Of a stretch of DNA of 64,000 nucleotides, positions 8,774-18,345 are shown in pieces. The notes beneath the pieces were generated by a model. It ran no database searches. It was given only the letters and a program-made list of their open reading frames with translations, and had not been told where the DNA came from. Position 1 is the stretch's first letter. Each line of letters opens with the position of its first letter. The position numbers and the translations under genes were made by a program. Source of the DNA: Ignavibacteriales bacterium (GTDB lineage: Bacteria > Bacteroidota > Ignavibacteria > Ignavibacteriales > Ignavibacteriaceae); contig JAAYVN010000026.1 in assembly GCA_012517155.1 (NCBI GenBank), positions 62,001-126,000 on the forward strand. Direction: 5' to 3'.

Positions 8774-10429
8774 GTGAATTGGGAACAATATATAAAAGAG
8801 AAAGAAGCATTTGATAAAAAACTTCATTCGAAAAAAGGTGATGATAAATTCTTTACTACCGTAAGTAGCGCACCAATTAAAGAGTTTTACGGACCGGATG
8901 ATATTCATGAAAATGATTATCTGAAAGACCTGAATTTTCCCGGTGAGTTCCCATTTACTCGGGGGATTCACAATAATGGCTACCGTGGTAAAATATGGAC
9001 CATGCGGCAATTCGCTGGTTTTGGGAGTCCCGAAGATACAAATCAACGCTTTCATTATCTCCTGGACCATGGTCAGACGGGGCTTTCAATAGCCTTTGAT
9101 TTACCGACTTTAATGGGGTGGGATGCTGATGCTCCCATTAGCAACGGAGAAGTTGGGATGTGCGGAGTTTCTGTATCATCTTTTCACGATATGGAAATAT
9201 TGATGGATAAAATCCCGCTTGATCAGGTTTCAACATCAATGACAATTAATTCTCCCGCTGCTATGATTTTTGCTTATTATCTGGCAGTAGCGGAAAAACA
9301 AGGGGTTGCATTTGACAAATTAAGAGGTACTCTGCAAAATGATATTTTGAAAGAGTATATTGCGCAAAAGGAATATATATTTCCCCCCAAGCAGTCAATG
9401 CGCATAATAGTGGATATGATTGAGTTCTGTAAAAATGAAGTGCCTAACTGGAATCCGATATCAGTCTCCGGATATCATATACGGGAAGCAGGTTCAACAG
9501 CTGTTCAGGAACTTGCTTATACTTTGGCAGATGGATTTGCTTATATCGAAGCTTGCTTGGAACGTGGCTTGGATATTGATGATTTTGCTCCAAGAATTTC
9601 TTTCTTCTTCAATTCACATCTCGATTTCTTTGAAGAAATTGCAAAATTCAGAGCAGCCAGAAGAATTTATGCTAAAAGACTTAAAGAAGTTTATGGAGCT
9701 AAAAACCAGCGTTCCTGGTGGATGAGATTTCATACTCAGACTGCCGGCTGTACCTTAACCGCCCAGCAACCGGAAAATAATATTATTAGAACTGCCTTTA
9801 AGGCTTTAGCTGCAGTCCTTTGCGGTACTCAGTCACTTCATACAAATTCAATGGATGAAACACTTGCACTCCCTAGTGAGAAAGCTGTGAAAATAGCTTT
9901 GAGGACTCAGCAACTGATTGCCTATGAAACCGGAGTTATTAATACTGTTGATCCCCTTGGTGGTAGTTATTTTATTGAAAAACTGACCAATGAAATGGAA
10001 GAAGGCGCTAATGAGATCTTTAAACAGATCGATAGCTTCGGCGGGGTCATAGATGCTATTGAAGCCGGGTATTTTCAGAAGGAAATATCAGATGCGGCAT
10101 ATAGATATCAGAGACAGCTTGAGAAAAAAGAGAAGTTCATAGTTGGAGTAAATGAGTTTAAGGAAGAAAAAGAGAAAATTGACATACCAATATTAACTAT
10201 ATCTCCCGAGGTAGAGAAAGAACAGATTAAAAGATTGACTCAGCTCAAACAATCAAGGGATAATGATAAAGTCCGCCAATGCTTGCAGGAATTGTCCGAT
10301 GCCGCCAGGGATGGGAAAAACCTTATGCCGGTTCTGCTAAAAGGTGCCAGGAATTACGTTACCATTGGTGAGTCAGTAATGGAATTGAAAAAATTATTTG
10401 GTATATATGAGGAAAGAGTTGTATTCTGA
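8774..10429 (+). CDS. Methylmalonyl-CoA mutase family, catalytic (large) chain without B12 domain
   Basis: The enzyme family interconverts succinyl-CoA and methylmalonyl-CoA using adenosylcobalamin. The product (551 residues) has the TIM-barrel catalytic domain: [20 protein letters not shown] near residue 75, [41 protein letters not shown] in pieces, [15 protein letters not shown], and [16 protein letters not shown] near residue 370. It ends after the barrel, so the cobalamin-binding domain must be a separate protein not in this window. The GTG start at 8774 is preferred because AAGAGGG lies 4 bases upstream; ATG 8720 would overlap mutL by 32 bases. Isobutyryl- or other acyl-CoA mutase activity is possible. 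Confidence 0.85.
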   Translation: MNWEQYIKEKEAFDKKLHSKKGDDKFFTTVSSAPIKEFYGPDDIHENDYLKDLNFPGEFPFTRGIHNNGYRGKIWTMRQFAGFGSPEDTNQRFHYLLDHGQTGLSIAFDLPTLMGWDADAPISNGEVGMCGVSVSSFHDMEILMDKIPLDQVSTSMTINSPAAMIFAYYLAVAEKQGVAFDKLRGTLQNDILKEYIAQKEYIFPPKQSMRIIVDMIEFCKNEVPNWNPISVSGYHIREAGSTAVQELAYTLADGFAYIEACLERGLDIDDFAPRISFFFNSHLDFFEEIAKFRAARRIYAKRLKEVYGAKNQRSWWMRFHTQTAGCTLTAQQPENNIIRTAFKALAAVLCGTQSLHTNSMDETLALPSEKAVKIALRTQQLIAYETGVINTVDPLGGSYFIEKLTNEMEEGANEIFKQIDSFGGVIDAIEAGYFQKEISDAAYRYQRQLEKKEKFIVGVNEFKEEKEKIDIPILTISPEVEKEQIKRLTQLKQSRDNDKVRQCLQELSDAARDGKNLMPVLLKGARNYVTIGESVMELKKLFGIYEERVVF

Positions 10430-11307
10430 TGTTTAAAGAATACTTAAAACTTATCAGGGTCGTTCAATGGATTAAAAACATTTTCGTTTTTATTCCGTTG
10501 ATCTTCTCAAAACATCTGTTTGAGTCAACTTACTTCTTGGAAGCCTTTTTAGGTTTTATTGCTTTCTGTTTTGCAAGCAGTGCAGTCTATATTGTGAACG
10601 ATTTATTTGATTTGGAAGCGGATAGAAAACATCCAGTAAAGAAAAAACGTCCGATTGCTTCCGGCAGTATTTCTAAATCCAAAGCTAAAACAACTCTGTT
10701 TGCTTTGTTAGTCCTTAATGTTCTTTTACTTTCCTTCTTGCCGGTTTACTTTGGTATTATTACTGCTGTATATTTCTTTCTGAATCTGGCTTATACTACT
10801 AAACTTAAAAAAGTTGTTTTACTTGATATATTCTCGATTGCTGCCGGCTTTATGTTAAGAGTCGCCGGGGGTGGTTATGTCATTGATGTCCCCATTTCCA
10901 GCTGGCTGATTTTAACAACCATGTTTTTATCCTTATTGCTTGCAGTGTTGAAACGGCGGTCGGAGCTGGAACTTACCGAATCACCTGACAAAGGTGGCGT
11001 GCGAAAGGTGCTTGGGGACTACAGCCTCGTTTTTTTGGATCAGATGGCTACTGTAGCTTCCTCCGGAGTTGTAATTTTCTATGCGCTTTACACTGTATCT
11101 CCAAGAACTATTGAGATCTTTGGAACCGAAAACTTGATTTATACTAGCCCTTTTATTCTGTTCGGAGTATTCAGATATATGTTTCTGGTAATGAGAGATA
11201 AATCTGGTGAATACACTACTGAAATTATACTCAAAGATGTTGCTATGGTGCTCAATGCAATTATCTACGCAATTTTCATAATCTTAATTGTTTATTATAA
11301 ATTTTAA
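10429..11307 (+). CDS. UbiA-family prenyl transferase, decaprenyl-phosphate phosphoribosyltransferase-like
   Basis: This is a 292-residue integral membrane protein with about eight hydrophobic helices. The aspartate-rich site is N57-DLFDLEADRKHPVKKKRP (the N/DxxDxxxD motif that holds Mg and the polyprenyl phosphate), and a second site occurs around YTTKLKKVVLLDIFSIAAG. The KKRPIASG and RVVQWIKN phrases resemble the DPPRT branch, which attaches phosphoribose to polyprenyl phosphate, more than menaquinone-type UbiA. It starts one base inside the preceding stop (TGATG overlap), so coupling is likely. Function on a lipid-linked sugar precursor is inferred. Confidence 0.75.
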   Translation: MFKEYLKLIRVVQWIKNIFVFIPLIFSKHLFESTYFLEAFLGFIAFCFASSAVYIVNDLFDLEADRKHPVKKKRPIASGSISKSKAKTTLFALLVLNVLLLSFLPVYFGIITAVYFFLNLAYTTKLKKVVLLDIFSIAAGFMLRVAGGGYVIDVPISSWLILTTMFLSLLLAVLKRRSELELTESPDKGGVRKVLGDYSLVFLDQMATVASSGVVIFYALYTVSPRTIEIFGTENLIYTSPFILFGVFRYMFLVMRDKSGEYTTEIILKDVAMVLNAIIYAIFIILIVYYKF

Positions 11308-11315
11308 CTATTGAT

Positions 11316-12533
11316 ATGTTATTTGATATTATTCTGATCGCAATTTTTCTTTTACTTAGCGCTTACTTCTCCGCTAGCGAGATGGCGTATATTATCGCCA
11401 ATAAAATAAAACTGGAGGTCAAAGCAAGAAAGAAAAATATTCCCGCTATGAGCGCGATGTTCTTCGTAAAAAGACCGGCAAATTTCTTCTCTACTATTCT
11501 TATAGGAAATAATGTCGTAAATATTGCGCTGGTATCAGTTAGTACAGTTATCCTTACTAATCTTTTCGGTTGGGGCGAAATGAGTATTTTGATTGTTTCA
11601 ACATTGACAATCCTCTTTTTTTGCGAATTGCTGCCAAAGTATATTGCAAGGGAAATTGCGGATTCTTTTTTCATGATTTCCTCCGTCCCAATGAGAGCTA
11701 TAAGTTTTGTTCTGACTCCTGTAATAAAAATAACCGAGACTATAACATCAGTTGTTTCGAAAACAAAATCAAATTCGGCTACAAATTTTTCACAACTCTT
11801 TTCAAAGGACGATCTCCAGCTCCTTGTGGATGAAAGTCAGGAAGCAGGCAATGTATCAGAGTCTGAAAGCACGATAATAAAAAAAGTGATGGCTCTGAAG
11901 GACCAAAGGGTTTATGAGGTGATGAGACCTCGTACTGAGATCGTTGGAGTCGAAATCAATAGTAGTATGAATGAGGTGATTGATACTTTTATTGAATCGG
12001 GTTTCTCTAAACTTCCTGTCTTTGAAGAAAATCTGGATAATATCCGGGGTTTTATTATCGCATACGATTTGTTTAACTTCCCCGAAAATTTACAAAGCAT
12101 TCTTAGGGAAGTATTGTTTGTCCCCGAAAGTAAAAAAAGTGTTGATATGTTGGATGCTTTTCTTGAAAAAGGAGTATCAATCGCTATAGTTGTGGATGAA
12201 TTCGGAGGAACAGCCGGGATCGTTGCCATTGAAGATATTATCGAGGAATTGTTCGGCGAGATTAAGGATGAATACGATGTCGAGGAAAATATTTGTAAAA
12301 AAACAGACGATAATTCCTTTATTATTAGCGGTAAAGTGGAGATAGATCATATTAACGAGAATTTTAATGTGCAATTGCCACAGGGAGAGTATGAAACTGT
12401 CGCTGGTCTGATCTCCTCATTTACCGGAAGAATTCCAATGTCCGGAGAAACAATTAAAATTGAAAAATTCAAGTTTTATATTATCAGATCAAACCAAACT
12501 AAAATTGAACTGGTAAAGATGTGGATTAGCTGA
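11316..12533 (+). CDS. CNNM/CBS-domain membrane transporter (hemolysin C/CorB family)
   Basis: The 405-residue protein has three expected parts in order. A DUF21/CNNM membrane domain covers about residues 1-150 and opens with LLLSAYFSASEMAYI. A CBS pair covers about 190-310 (VMRPRTEIVGVE...; SIAIVVDEFGGTAGIVAIED). A C-terminal CorC/HlyC domain reaches the end (DSFIISGKVEI, YETVAGLISSFTGRIP). Family members act in Mg2+ or Co2+ efflux at the inner membrane, with the CBS pair sensing adenine nucleotides. The gene faces the purine permease convergently across 9 bases without a visible terminator. Confidence 0.88.
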   Translation: MLFDIILIAIFLLLSAYFSASEMAYIIANKIKLEVKARKKNIPAMSAMFFVKRPANFFSTILIGNNVVNIALVSVSTVILTNLFGWGEMSILIVSTLTILFFCELLPKYIAREIADSFFMISSVPMRAISFVLTPVIKITETITSVVSKTKSNSATNFSQLFSKDDLQLLVDESQEAGNVSESESTIIKKVMALKDQRVYEVMRPRTEIVGVEINSSMNEVIDTFIESGFSKLPVFEENLDNIRGFIIAYDLFNFPENLQSILREVLFVPESKKSVDMLDAFLEKGVSIAIVVDEFGGTAGIVAIEDIIEELFGEIKDEYDVEENICKKTDDNSFIISGKVEIDHINENFNVQLPQGEYETVAGLISSFTGRIPMSGETIKIEKFKFYIIRSNQTKIELVKMWIS

Positions 12534-12542
12534 GAATATTTT

Positions 12543-13853
12543 TCAATAAGGATAAAAGATAAAGAAAAGCAACGATAAAACAGCAAGAATCCAAAGTCCC
12601 GGAGTAATTTGATTACGCTGTCCTGAAAAGATCTTAAATACCGGATAAAGTACAAATCCTGCGGTCATTCCAATTCCCAGATTATAACTGAAACTCATTA
12701 AAATAATAATTCCAAAAACCGGTATTGAATCGCTGAGATCATTAAACCTGAGTTTTGTAATTGGGGACATCATCAGCAATCCTACAATTATTAAAGCCGG
12801 TCCATAGGCAAATGACGGAATAATAGAGAAAGCGGGGGCAAAAAAGAGCGCACTCAGAAAAAGAATTGATACAACAATAGAGGAAAAACCCGATCTTGCA
12901 CCGGCTTCTATTCCGGTCGCAGATTCTATGTAAGTTCCCGTAGTCGTTGTTCCCAGTAAAGCACCAAACACTGTTGCCAGAGCGTCACATAACATCGGTT
13001 TTTCGATTTCGGGTAAGTTGCCCTTTTCATCCAGCATATTGGCACTGTATGCTAGTCCTATAAGTGTCCCGATCGTGTCCACAAAATCCATAACAAAAAC
13101 TGTCAGAATTACGGCAAAGAAACCCCAGGTGAATGCACCAATTAAATCAACCTTGAGAAATATTGGAGAAATATCAGGAGGGAGTCCGATTACTTTCTCC
13201 GGGATAGGGGAGATTCCAAAAAAAACTGAAATTGCGGTCACCGATAAAATACCAAGTAAAATAGCCCCCTTGATCTTCTTCATCATCAGAATTCCAATCA
13301 GGATGAAACCTAATATGGCTAGTTGAACGGTTGGATTCAGGAAGTTCCCAACTCTTACCGGAGCTCCCGGAACTCCTATTGTAATTATTCCTGTTTCATT
13401 CAAACCAATAAATGTGAGGAATAAACCAATTCCCACGGCAAAACCAATTTTTAGCGAGTCAGGAATTGAGTTTGCCAACCAGCTTCTGAGTTTTAGAAGC
13501 GTAATGATTGTAAATAAAATCCCGCCTATCAGAATTGCACCAATAGCAGTCTGCCATGAGTATCCCAGGACATTAACAACGGTATATGCGATGAATGCAT
13601 TTTCCCCCATATAAGGCGCAATCGCAAAAGGACGTTTGGCATAAATTCCCATCAGAAAAGTTCCGAAGAATGCGGATAATATTGTTGCCACCATTGAAGG
13701 ACCAAATGGAATTCCTGCAGCTTCAAGGATCTTAGGATTAACAATGAATATATATGCCATTGTTACAAAAGTAGTTAATCCCCCTATTAATTCCTTTTGA
13801 AAACTAGTATTAAGTTCCTTGAAATTAAAATATCTTGCAACTGCAGTTAGCAT
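12543..13853 (-). CDS. NCS2 purine permease, guanine/hypoxanthine (AzgA-like)
   Basis: The 436-residue inner-membrane protein has about 12-14 hydrophobic segments. The N-terminal GGLTTFVTMAYIFIVNPKIL is a hallmark of the AzgA branch of nucleobase permeases. Further marks are PYMGENAFIAYTVV, DFVDTIGTLIGLAYSANMLD and GTTTTGTYIESATGIEAGAR (positions about 285-310), which hold the substrate- and proton-coupling acidic residues. It probably imports hypoxanthine, guanine or adenine. It is the last gene of the minus-strand run starting at gltX, 14 bases after the PLP gene. Confidence 0.9.
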   Translation of the reverse strand: MLTAVARYFNFKELNTSFQKELIGGLTTFVTMAYIFIVNPKILEAAGIPFGPSMVATILSAFFGTFLMGIYAKRPFAIAPYMGENAFIAYTVVNVLGYSWQTAIGAILIGGILFTIITLLKLRSWLANSIPDSLKIGFAVGIGLFLTFIGLNETGIITIGVPGAPVRVGNFLNPTVQLAILGFILIGILMMKKIKGAILLGILSVTAISVFFGISPIPEKVIGLPPDISPIFLKVDLIGAFTWGFFAVILTVFVMDFVDTIGTLIGLAYSANMLDEKGNLPEIEKPMLCDALATVFGALLGTTTTGTYIESATGIEAGARSGFSSIVVSILFLSALFFAPAFSIIPSFAYGPALIIVGLLMMSPITKLRFNDLSDSIPVFGIIILMSFSYNLGIGMTAGFVLYPVFKIFSGQRNQITPGLWILAVLSLLFFIFYPY

Positions 13854-13867
13854 TGGTATAACACAAA

Positions 13868-14824
13868 TTAAACGCGCAGGTATTGTTCACGTTTTGAAAA
13901 TACACCAAATAATCCTCCTGTATGGAGGAAAATAATATCAGCAGTCTTTTTTGGAGAAAGAAAATAATCATTGAATGCGCAGAAAGCTTTTCCTGTATAA
14001 GCGGGGTCGAGTAAAATGCCGGTGCTTTGTGCAAATTCTTTAATAACCTTAACCTTTTTATCGGTTATATTCTTGTATCCTTCCTTGGAGTATCCGTCGA
14101 TAACCTCGAAATCCTTATGTGAAACGGAAATGTCGAGATTGAATTTAGCTATTGTTTTTTCAATTACAGACATAACTCTGTTTTCTATTAAAGATTTTGA
14201 TGTAAGCACATTTACGGCAAATACCTTCAGAGGAATTCCGAATAGCTTTGAACCTATCACTAAACCGGCGGTTGTTCCGCCTGAACCAGCTGCAGTCAAA
14301 ATGCCTTTCACACGTTTTGGTAAATCCTGGTAAAGTTCACTTACACAATTTGCGTAACCCAATATCCCATGAGGTGATGATCCCCCTTCAGGTACTAAAT
14401 ATACTTTTTTGTTCTTTTCTTTAGTTTCAGACTCATTCATTATTTCGTGGACGTTGTGGTATTCCGCTTCTGTAAGATATACGATTTTAGGCTTAAGAAT
14501 TTTATCCAGGAAAAGATTCCCCTCAGGTAATGAAATATCCTCCCCCCAGAGAAATAATTTAGTATCTAAACCTACAGATCTTCCTGCATAAAGTGTAGCC
14601 CGTGCATGATTTGACTGATCTCCTCCGCATGTATAGAGAAGATTAGCCTTCTTTCGTAATGCATCTGCTAAAATATACTCTAATTTCCGGATTTTATTTC
14701 CGGTTGTTTCTACTCCGGTCAGATCATCCCGTTTGATTAAAAATTTCGAATTACGAAAGGTTATTTGCTGTAAGGGAGTAGGTAGGTTGGCTAAATGAAT
14801 TCGTTGTGGAAGTGAACTAGACAT
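13868..14824 (-). CDS. PLP-dependent D-cysteine desulfhydrase / ACC deaminase family protein
   Basis: At 318 residues this belongs to fold-type II PLP enzymes. The cofactor lysine is K44 in TGNKIRKLEY, followed by TCGGDQSNHARA (phosphate/carboxylate contacts) and the glycine-rich AAGSGGTTAGLVIG that holds the PLP phosphate. These features fit the D-cysteine desulfhydrase/1-aminocyclopropane-1-carboxylate deaminase group. D-cysteine or another small D-amino acid is the likelier substrate in this kind of organism, but the exact substrate cannot be decided here. It lies 3 bases after kdsB. Confidence 0.82.
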   Translation of the reverse strand: MSSSLPQRIHLANLPTPLQQITFRNSKFLIKRDDLTGVETTGNKIRKLEYILADALRKKANLLYTCGGDQSNHARATLYAGRSVGLDTKLFLWGEDISLPEGNLFLDKILKPKIVYLTEAEYHNVHEIMNESETKEKNKKVYLVPEGGSSPHGILGYANCVSELYQDLPKRVKGILTAAGSGGTTAGLVIGSKLFGIPLKVFAVNVLTSKSLIENRVMSVIEKTIAKFNLDISVSHKDFEVIDGYSKEGYKNITDKKVKVIKEFAQSTGILLDPAYTGKAFCAFNDYFLSPKKTADIIFLHTGGLFGVFSKREQYLRV

Positions 14825-14827
14825 ATA

Positions 14828-15595
14828 TCAATCTTTCTTTTTTAATTTCTGAATTTTCTTGTAAAAATTTCGCGCATTAGTTAAGTCCTCCGGAGTATCA
14901 ACCGAAAGACTGTCCAGATCAGTTACAACTACCCGTATTTTATATCCATTCTCAAGCAAGCGTAACTGTTCGAGTTTTTCAACTTGTTCCAGATATGATT
15001 GAGGGAGTTGTGTAAACGCCTGGAGTTCAGCCTTCCTGAAGACATAAAGTCCGATATGTTTATAATACTCTGTATTCTGAACTTTCTCGATAAATGTTAT
15101 GGCATCACGCACATGGGGAATTGCAGCACGGGAAAAGTACAAAGCATTGTTATGCTGGTCAAATACAATCTTAACAACTGCTGGAGAACGCATTTCTGAA
15201 ACTGTATTAATTCTTTTTGCGAGTGTGCTTATATTAATTTTGGGGTCGAAAAGCAATGGTTCAATAGCTTTATCTATCATCATAGAAGGTATGAATGGTT
15301 CGTCTCCCTGAATATTGACAATAATTTCTGCTTCGGGGAAACGATCTGCAACGTAAGCAATTCTATCGGATCCTGTTTGTATATCTTTCGGGGTCATAAC
15401 AGCTTCTCCGCCAAAACCATAAACTACACTTTCCACCCGGTCATCATCAACCGCGACAACAAGTTTTGTTAACAAGCGGGATTTTGAAGCGCTTTCATAG
15501 GTGTGTTGAATCATAGGTTTGTCTCCAATTAAGGAGAGTGGTTTCCCGAATAATCTTGAAGATCCGAACCTTGCAGGTATTATGCCAAGTATCAT
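14828..15595 (-). CDS. kdsB: 3-deoxy-manno-octulosonate cytidylyltransferase
   Basis: KdsB activates Kdo as CMP-Kdo for lipid A core assembly. The 255-residue protein begins ILGIIPARFGSSRLFGKPL, the nucleotide-binding N-terminus of the family, and carries KPMIQHTYESA-type, VVAVDDDRV, IVNIQGDEPFI (metal-binding Asp) and YKHIGLYVFRK motifs in the right order. Its presence implies a Gram-negative lipopolysaccharide, in line with the polysaccharide genes at the left end. It lies between gatC and the PLP enzyme in a tightly spaced run. Confidence 0.95.
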   Translation of the reverse strand: MILGIIPARFGSSRLFGKPLSLIGDKPMIQHTYESASKSRLLTKLVVAVDDDRVESVVYGFGGEAVMTPKDIQTGSDRIAYVADRFPEAEIIVNIQGDEPFIPSMMIDKAIEPLLFDPKINISTLAKRINTVSEMRSPAVVKIVFDQHNNALYFSRAAIPHVRDAITFIEKVQNTEYYKHIGLYVFRKAELQAFTQLPQSYLEQVEKLEQLRLLENGYKIRVVVTDLDSLSVDTPEDLTNARNFYKKIQKLKKKD

Positions 15596-15605
15596 ATTAA
15601 ATCTC

Positions 15606-15893
15606 TCATTTTATAACCTTTGGGACTAGAAAAAAGGTACCGTCATGAAGCGGAGCATTTTTTAGCGCATCTTCATGCGAAATTGACTGAACAGGGACAT
15701 CTTCCCTTAGAAATGGCTTTATACTCACAGGATGAGTAAGCGGTTCAACGTCGCTTGTATCAAGTTCATTGAGTTTGTCCATGTATTCCAGAATCAGGGA
15801 AAGTTTACCCGAGTACTTAATGATTTCAGACTCGGATAAATTAAGCTTGGCTAGTTTGGCAACATGGATTACTTCTTCAGGAGTTACTTTCAT
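15606..15893 (-). CDS. gatC: Asp-tRNA(Asn)/Glu-tRNA(Gln) amidotransferase subunit C
   Basis: GatC is the small stabilising subunit of GatCAB. The 95-residue protein has the usual opening VTPEEVIHVAKLAKLNLSE, an EYMDKLNELDTSDVEPLTHP centre and a C-terminal HDGTFFLVPKVI. gatA and gatB are not adjacent. Because glnS and gltX lie just upstream in the same run, Gln-tRNA should be made directly, so the amidotransferase would serve Asn-tRNA or act redundantly. It starts directly after the plsC stop. Confidence 0.93.
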   Translation of the reverse strand: MKVTPEEVIHVAKLAKLNLSESEIIKYSGKLSLILEYMDKLNELDTSDVEPLTHPVSIKPFLREDVPVQSISHEDALKNAPLHDGTFFLVPKVIK

Positions 15894-16598
15894 CTAATTT
15901 ACCTTATTCTGAATTACAATTTCCCTTACTTTGTTCATCAATTCTATTTCATCAGCCCGGTTTTTAACATTGGTGGTTGGAATAGGTTTGTCAAAATGAA
16001 CTGTTATAGTACCGGGAGTTATACGGAGTTTTCCCTTGGGAAGAATTGCAGCTGTACCGCTTATTGAAGTTGGTACAACTGGAACTCCAATCTTTGCAGC
16101 AAGATTAAAAGCTCCTCTTTTAAAGGGTTGGACTTCACCTGTCTTACTTCTTGTTCCTTCTGCAAATAGCAACAGGGAAATTCTTCTTTTTTTCATCTGA
16201 TCAATTGCACGATCAATACTCTTTCTTGCTTTTTCTCCACTTTCCCTGTCCACTATAATATAGGGACCAAGATATAATTGCCAGCCGAAAATAGGAATTT
16301 TGGCAAGTTCTTTCTTAAACATCATTGTAGCACGATTTGGGAAAGCTATCTGCATCGCCGGGATATCATACATACTGCTATGATTGGAAACATATACATA
16401 AAGTTCAGAGGAGTCAAGATTTTCGAGTCCGGTAACTTTAAGTTTTATTCTGCTTATATCAAGAATACCTTTAGGAAACATTCTTGAAACCCAGAAGTAC
16501 ATAGTATACGATCTGTCAACTGCTAAAGAAAGCAGAGCAATTAAAGACCAGATTATTGTATGAATTACAATGAGAAAAAGTTTTATATATGTAAGCAA
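15894..16598 (-). CDS. plsC: 1-acyl-sn-glycerol-3-phosphate acyltransferase
   Basis: PlsC adds the second acyl chain to make phosphatidic acid at the inner membrane. The 234-residue protein has an N-terminal hydrophobic anchor (about residues 3-28), the catalytic NHSSMYD (NHxxxxD) near residue 75, the second block FKKELAKIPIFGWQ, the FAEGTRSKTG motif and the VPVVPTSISG block. All four acyltransferase blocks are present and correctly ordered. It sits between glnS (20 bases upstream) and gatC (no gap). Confidence 0.92.
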   Translation of the reverse strand: MLTYIKLFLIVIHTIIWSLIALLSLAVDRSYTMYFWVSRMFPKGILDISRIKLKVTGLENLDSSELYVYVSNHSSMYDIPAMQIAFPNRATMMFKKELAKIPIFGWQLYLGPYIIVDRESGEKARKSIDRAIDQMKKRRISLLLFAEGTRSKTGEVQPFKRGAFNLAAKIGVPVVPTSISGTAAILPKGKLRITPGTITVHFDKPIPTTNVKNRADEIELMNKVREIVIQNKVN

Positions 16599-16618
16599 TA
16601 CTTAACCCTAATATTAAT

Positions 16619-18322
16619 TTATTTTGGTGGTAATTTGAAAGTATCTTTTAACGAAACAGTGCGGTTAAAAACCAGCTTATTTGGTGAAGAATCTTTATTA
16701 TCAAGACAGAAATATCCAAGTCTTTCGAACTGATATCTTTCATTCACCTGTGCAGAGGCAAGGGAAGATTCAAGACGGCAATCTCTGAGAATACGCAGTG
16801 AATCAGGATTCAGGAAATCAAGGAAACTTTTTCCCTTATCTGAGTCGGGAGCTTCATTAGTGAACAGTCGGTCGTAGAGTCTTACTTCAGCTCTGATTGA
16901 ATAGGGAAGGGATACCCAATGAATAGTTCCTTTAACTTTCTTGTTTTTCGTTCCTGTGCCGCTTTTTGTATCTGGATCATATGTGCAATGCAGTTCGAGG
17001 ATATTACCATCCTGATCCTTTATTACTTCTTCGCATTTTATAATATAAGCATATCTTAATCTCACTTCGCCCCCGGGAGTTAAACGGAAATATTTAGGCG
17101 GTGGATTTTCCATAAAATCATCCTGTTCAATTAAGATTTCTCGAGAGAAAGGCAGAGGCCTTGCACCCATTGATAAGTCTTCAGGATTATTTACAGCATG
17201 TACTTCTTCGACCCCATTCTCGGGATAATTAGTGATAATGACTTTCAGTGGGTTCAATACTGCCATAACACGCTTAGCGGTTTTATTCAACTCCTCACGG
17301 ATAGAATGTTCAAGAAGAGCTACATCTATTACATTATCCCGTTTCGCCACTCCGATTCGCTCAGCGAAATTTCTGATTGAGGAGGGGGTATAACCGCGTC
17401 TTCTCAAACCGGAAATGGTGGGCATTCTGGGATCGTCCCATGCGCTGACATGTTTTTCCTCAACCAGCTGAAGGAGTTTTCGCTTACTCATAATTGTATA
17501 GTTAAGATTCAGACGGGCAAATTCGATTTGCTGAGGATGGTAGATGCCAAGTTCATCAAGGAACCAGTCGTAAAGAGGCCGGTGATTCTCAAACTCCAGC
17601 GTGCAAATTGAGTGGGTAATATTTTCAATAGAGTCTTCAAGACCGTGCGCCCAGTCGTATGTCGGGTAGATGCACCAATTATCGCCGGTACGGTGATGTG
17701 AATCATGAATAATGCGATACATAATCGGGTCTCGCAAATTAATGTTTGGTGAAGCCATATCTATTTTAGCGCGAAGGACTTTTTCACCATTCTTAAACTC
17801 GCCGTTTTTCATTCTGTGAAATAGGTCCAGGTTATCAGCGACAGGGCGATCTCTGTAAGGGCTGTTCTTTCCCGGTTCTGTAAGAGTTCCACGGTGTTGC
17901 CGGATTTCTTCAGCAGAGAGGTCATCAACGTAAGCTTTCCCTTTTTCAATTAATAAAATCGCCCAGTTAAACATCTGGTCAAAGTAGTCTGAACCAAAGA
18001 AAAGCCGGTCTTCAAAATCAGCACCGAGCCACTTAACATCCTCTATTATTGAGTCAACATATTCCTGATCTTCCTTACTAGGATTGGTATCATCAAATCG
18101 CAGATTGAATTTCCCATTATAATCTTTTGCTATCCCATAATTCAGGCAGATAGATTTGGCATGACCAATATGAAGATACCCGTTTGGTTCAGGGGGAAAA
18201 CGAGTGTGAACCCTGCCCCCATATTTGGCGGTAAGCAGGTCATTGTTAATAATTTCTTTAATAAAATTAACCGGAGTTTTTTCCGGGGTTATGTTTTGCG
18301 TATCGTTTAGGTTTTCGTTCAT
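16619..18322 (-). CDS. glnS: Glutaminyl-tRNA synthetase
   Basis: GlnRS charges tRNA-Gln directly. The 567-residue protein has [18 protein letters not shown] (HIGH) near residue 45, [10 protein letters not shown], the KMSKS equivalent [14 protein letters not shown], and a two-barrel anticodon-binding C-terminus. The presence of both GlnRS and GluRS side by side fits a gamma-proteobacteria/Bacteroidota style of Gln coding. It begins 23 bases after gltX, so the pair is probably co-transcribed. Confidence 0.96.
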   Translation of the reverse strand: MNENLNDTQNITPEKTPVNFIKEIINNDLLTAKYGGRVHTRFPPEPNGYLHIGHAKSICLNYGIAKDYNGKFNLRFDDTNPSKEDQEYVDSIIEDVKWLGADFEDRLFFGSDYFDQMFNWAILLIEKGKAYVDDLSAEEIRQHRGTLTEPGKNSPYRDRPVADNLDLFHRMKNGEFKNGEKVLRAKIDMASPNINLRDPIMYRIIHDSHHRTGDNWCIYPTYDWAHGLEDSIENITHSICTLEFENHRPLYDWFLDELGIYHPQQIEFARLNLNYTIMSKRKLLQLVEEKHVSAWDDPRMPTISGLRRRGYTPSSIRNFAERIGVAKRDNVIDVALLEHSIREELNKTAKRVMAVLNPLKVIITNYPENGVEEVHAVNNPEDLSMGARPLPFSREILIEQDDFMENPPPKYFRLTPGGEVRLRYAYIIKCEEVIKDQDGNILELHCTYDPDTKSGTGTKNKKVKGTIHWVSLPYSIRAEVRLYDRLFTNEAPDSDKGKSFLDFLNPDSLRILRDCRLESSLASAQVNERYQFERLGYFCLDNKDSSPNKLVFNRTVSLKDTFKLPPK

Positions 18323-18345
18323 TTTTTAAAAAGTAAGTATTTAAG

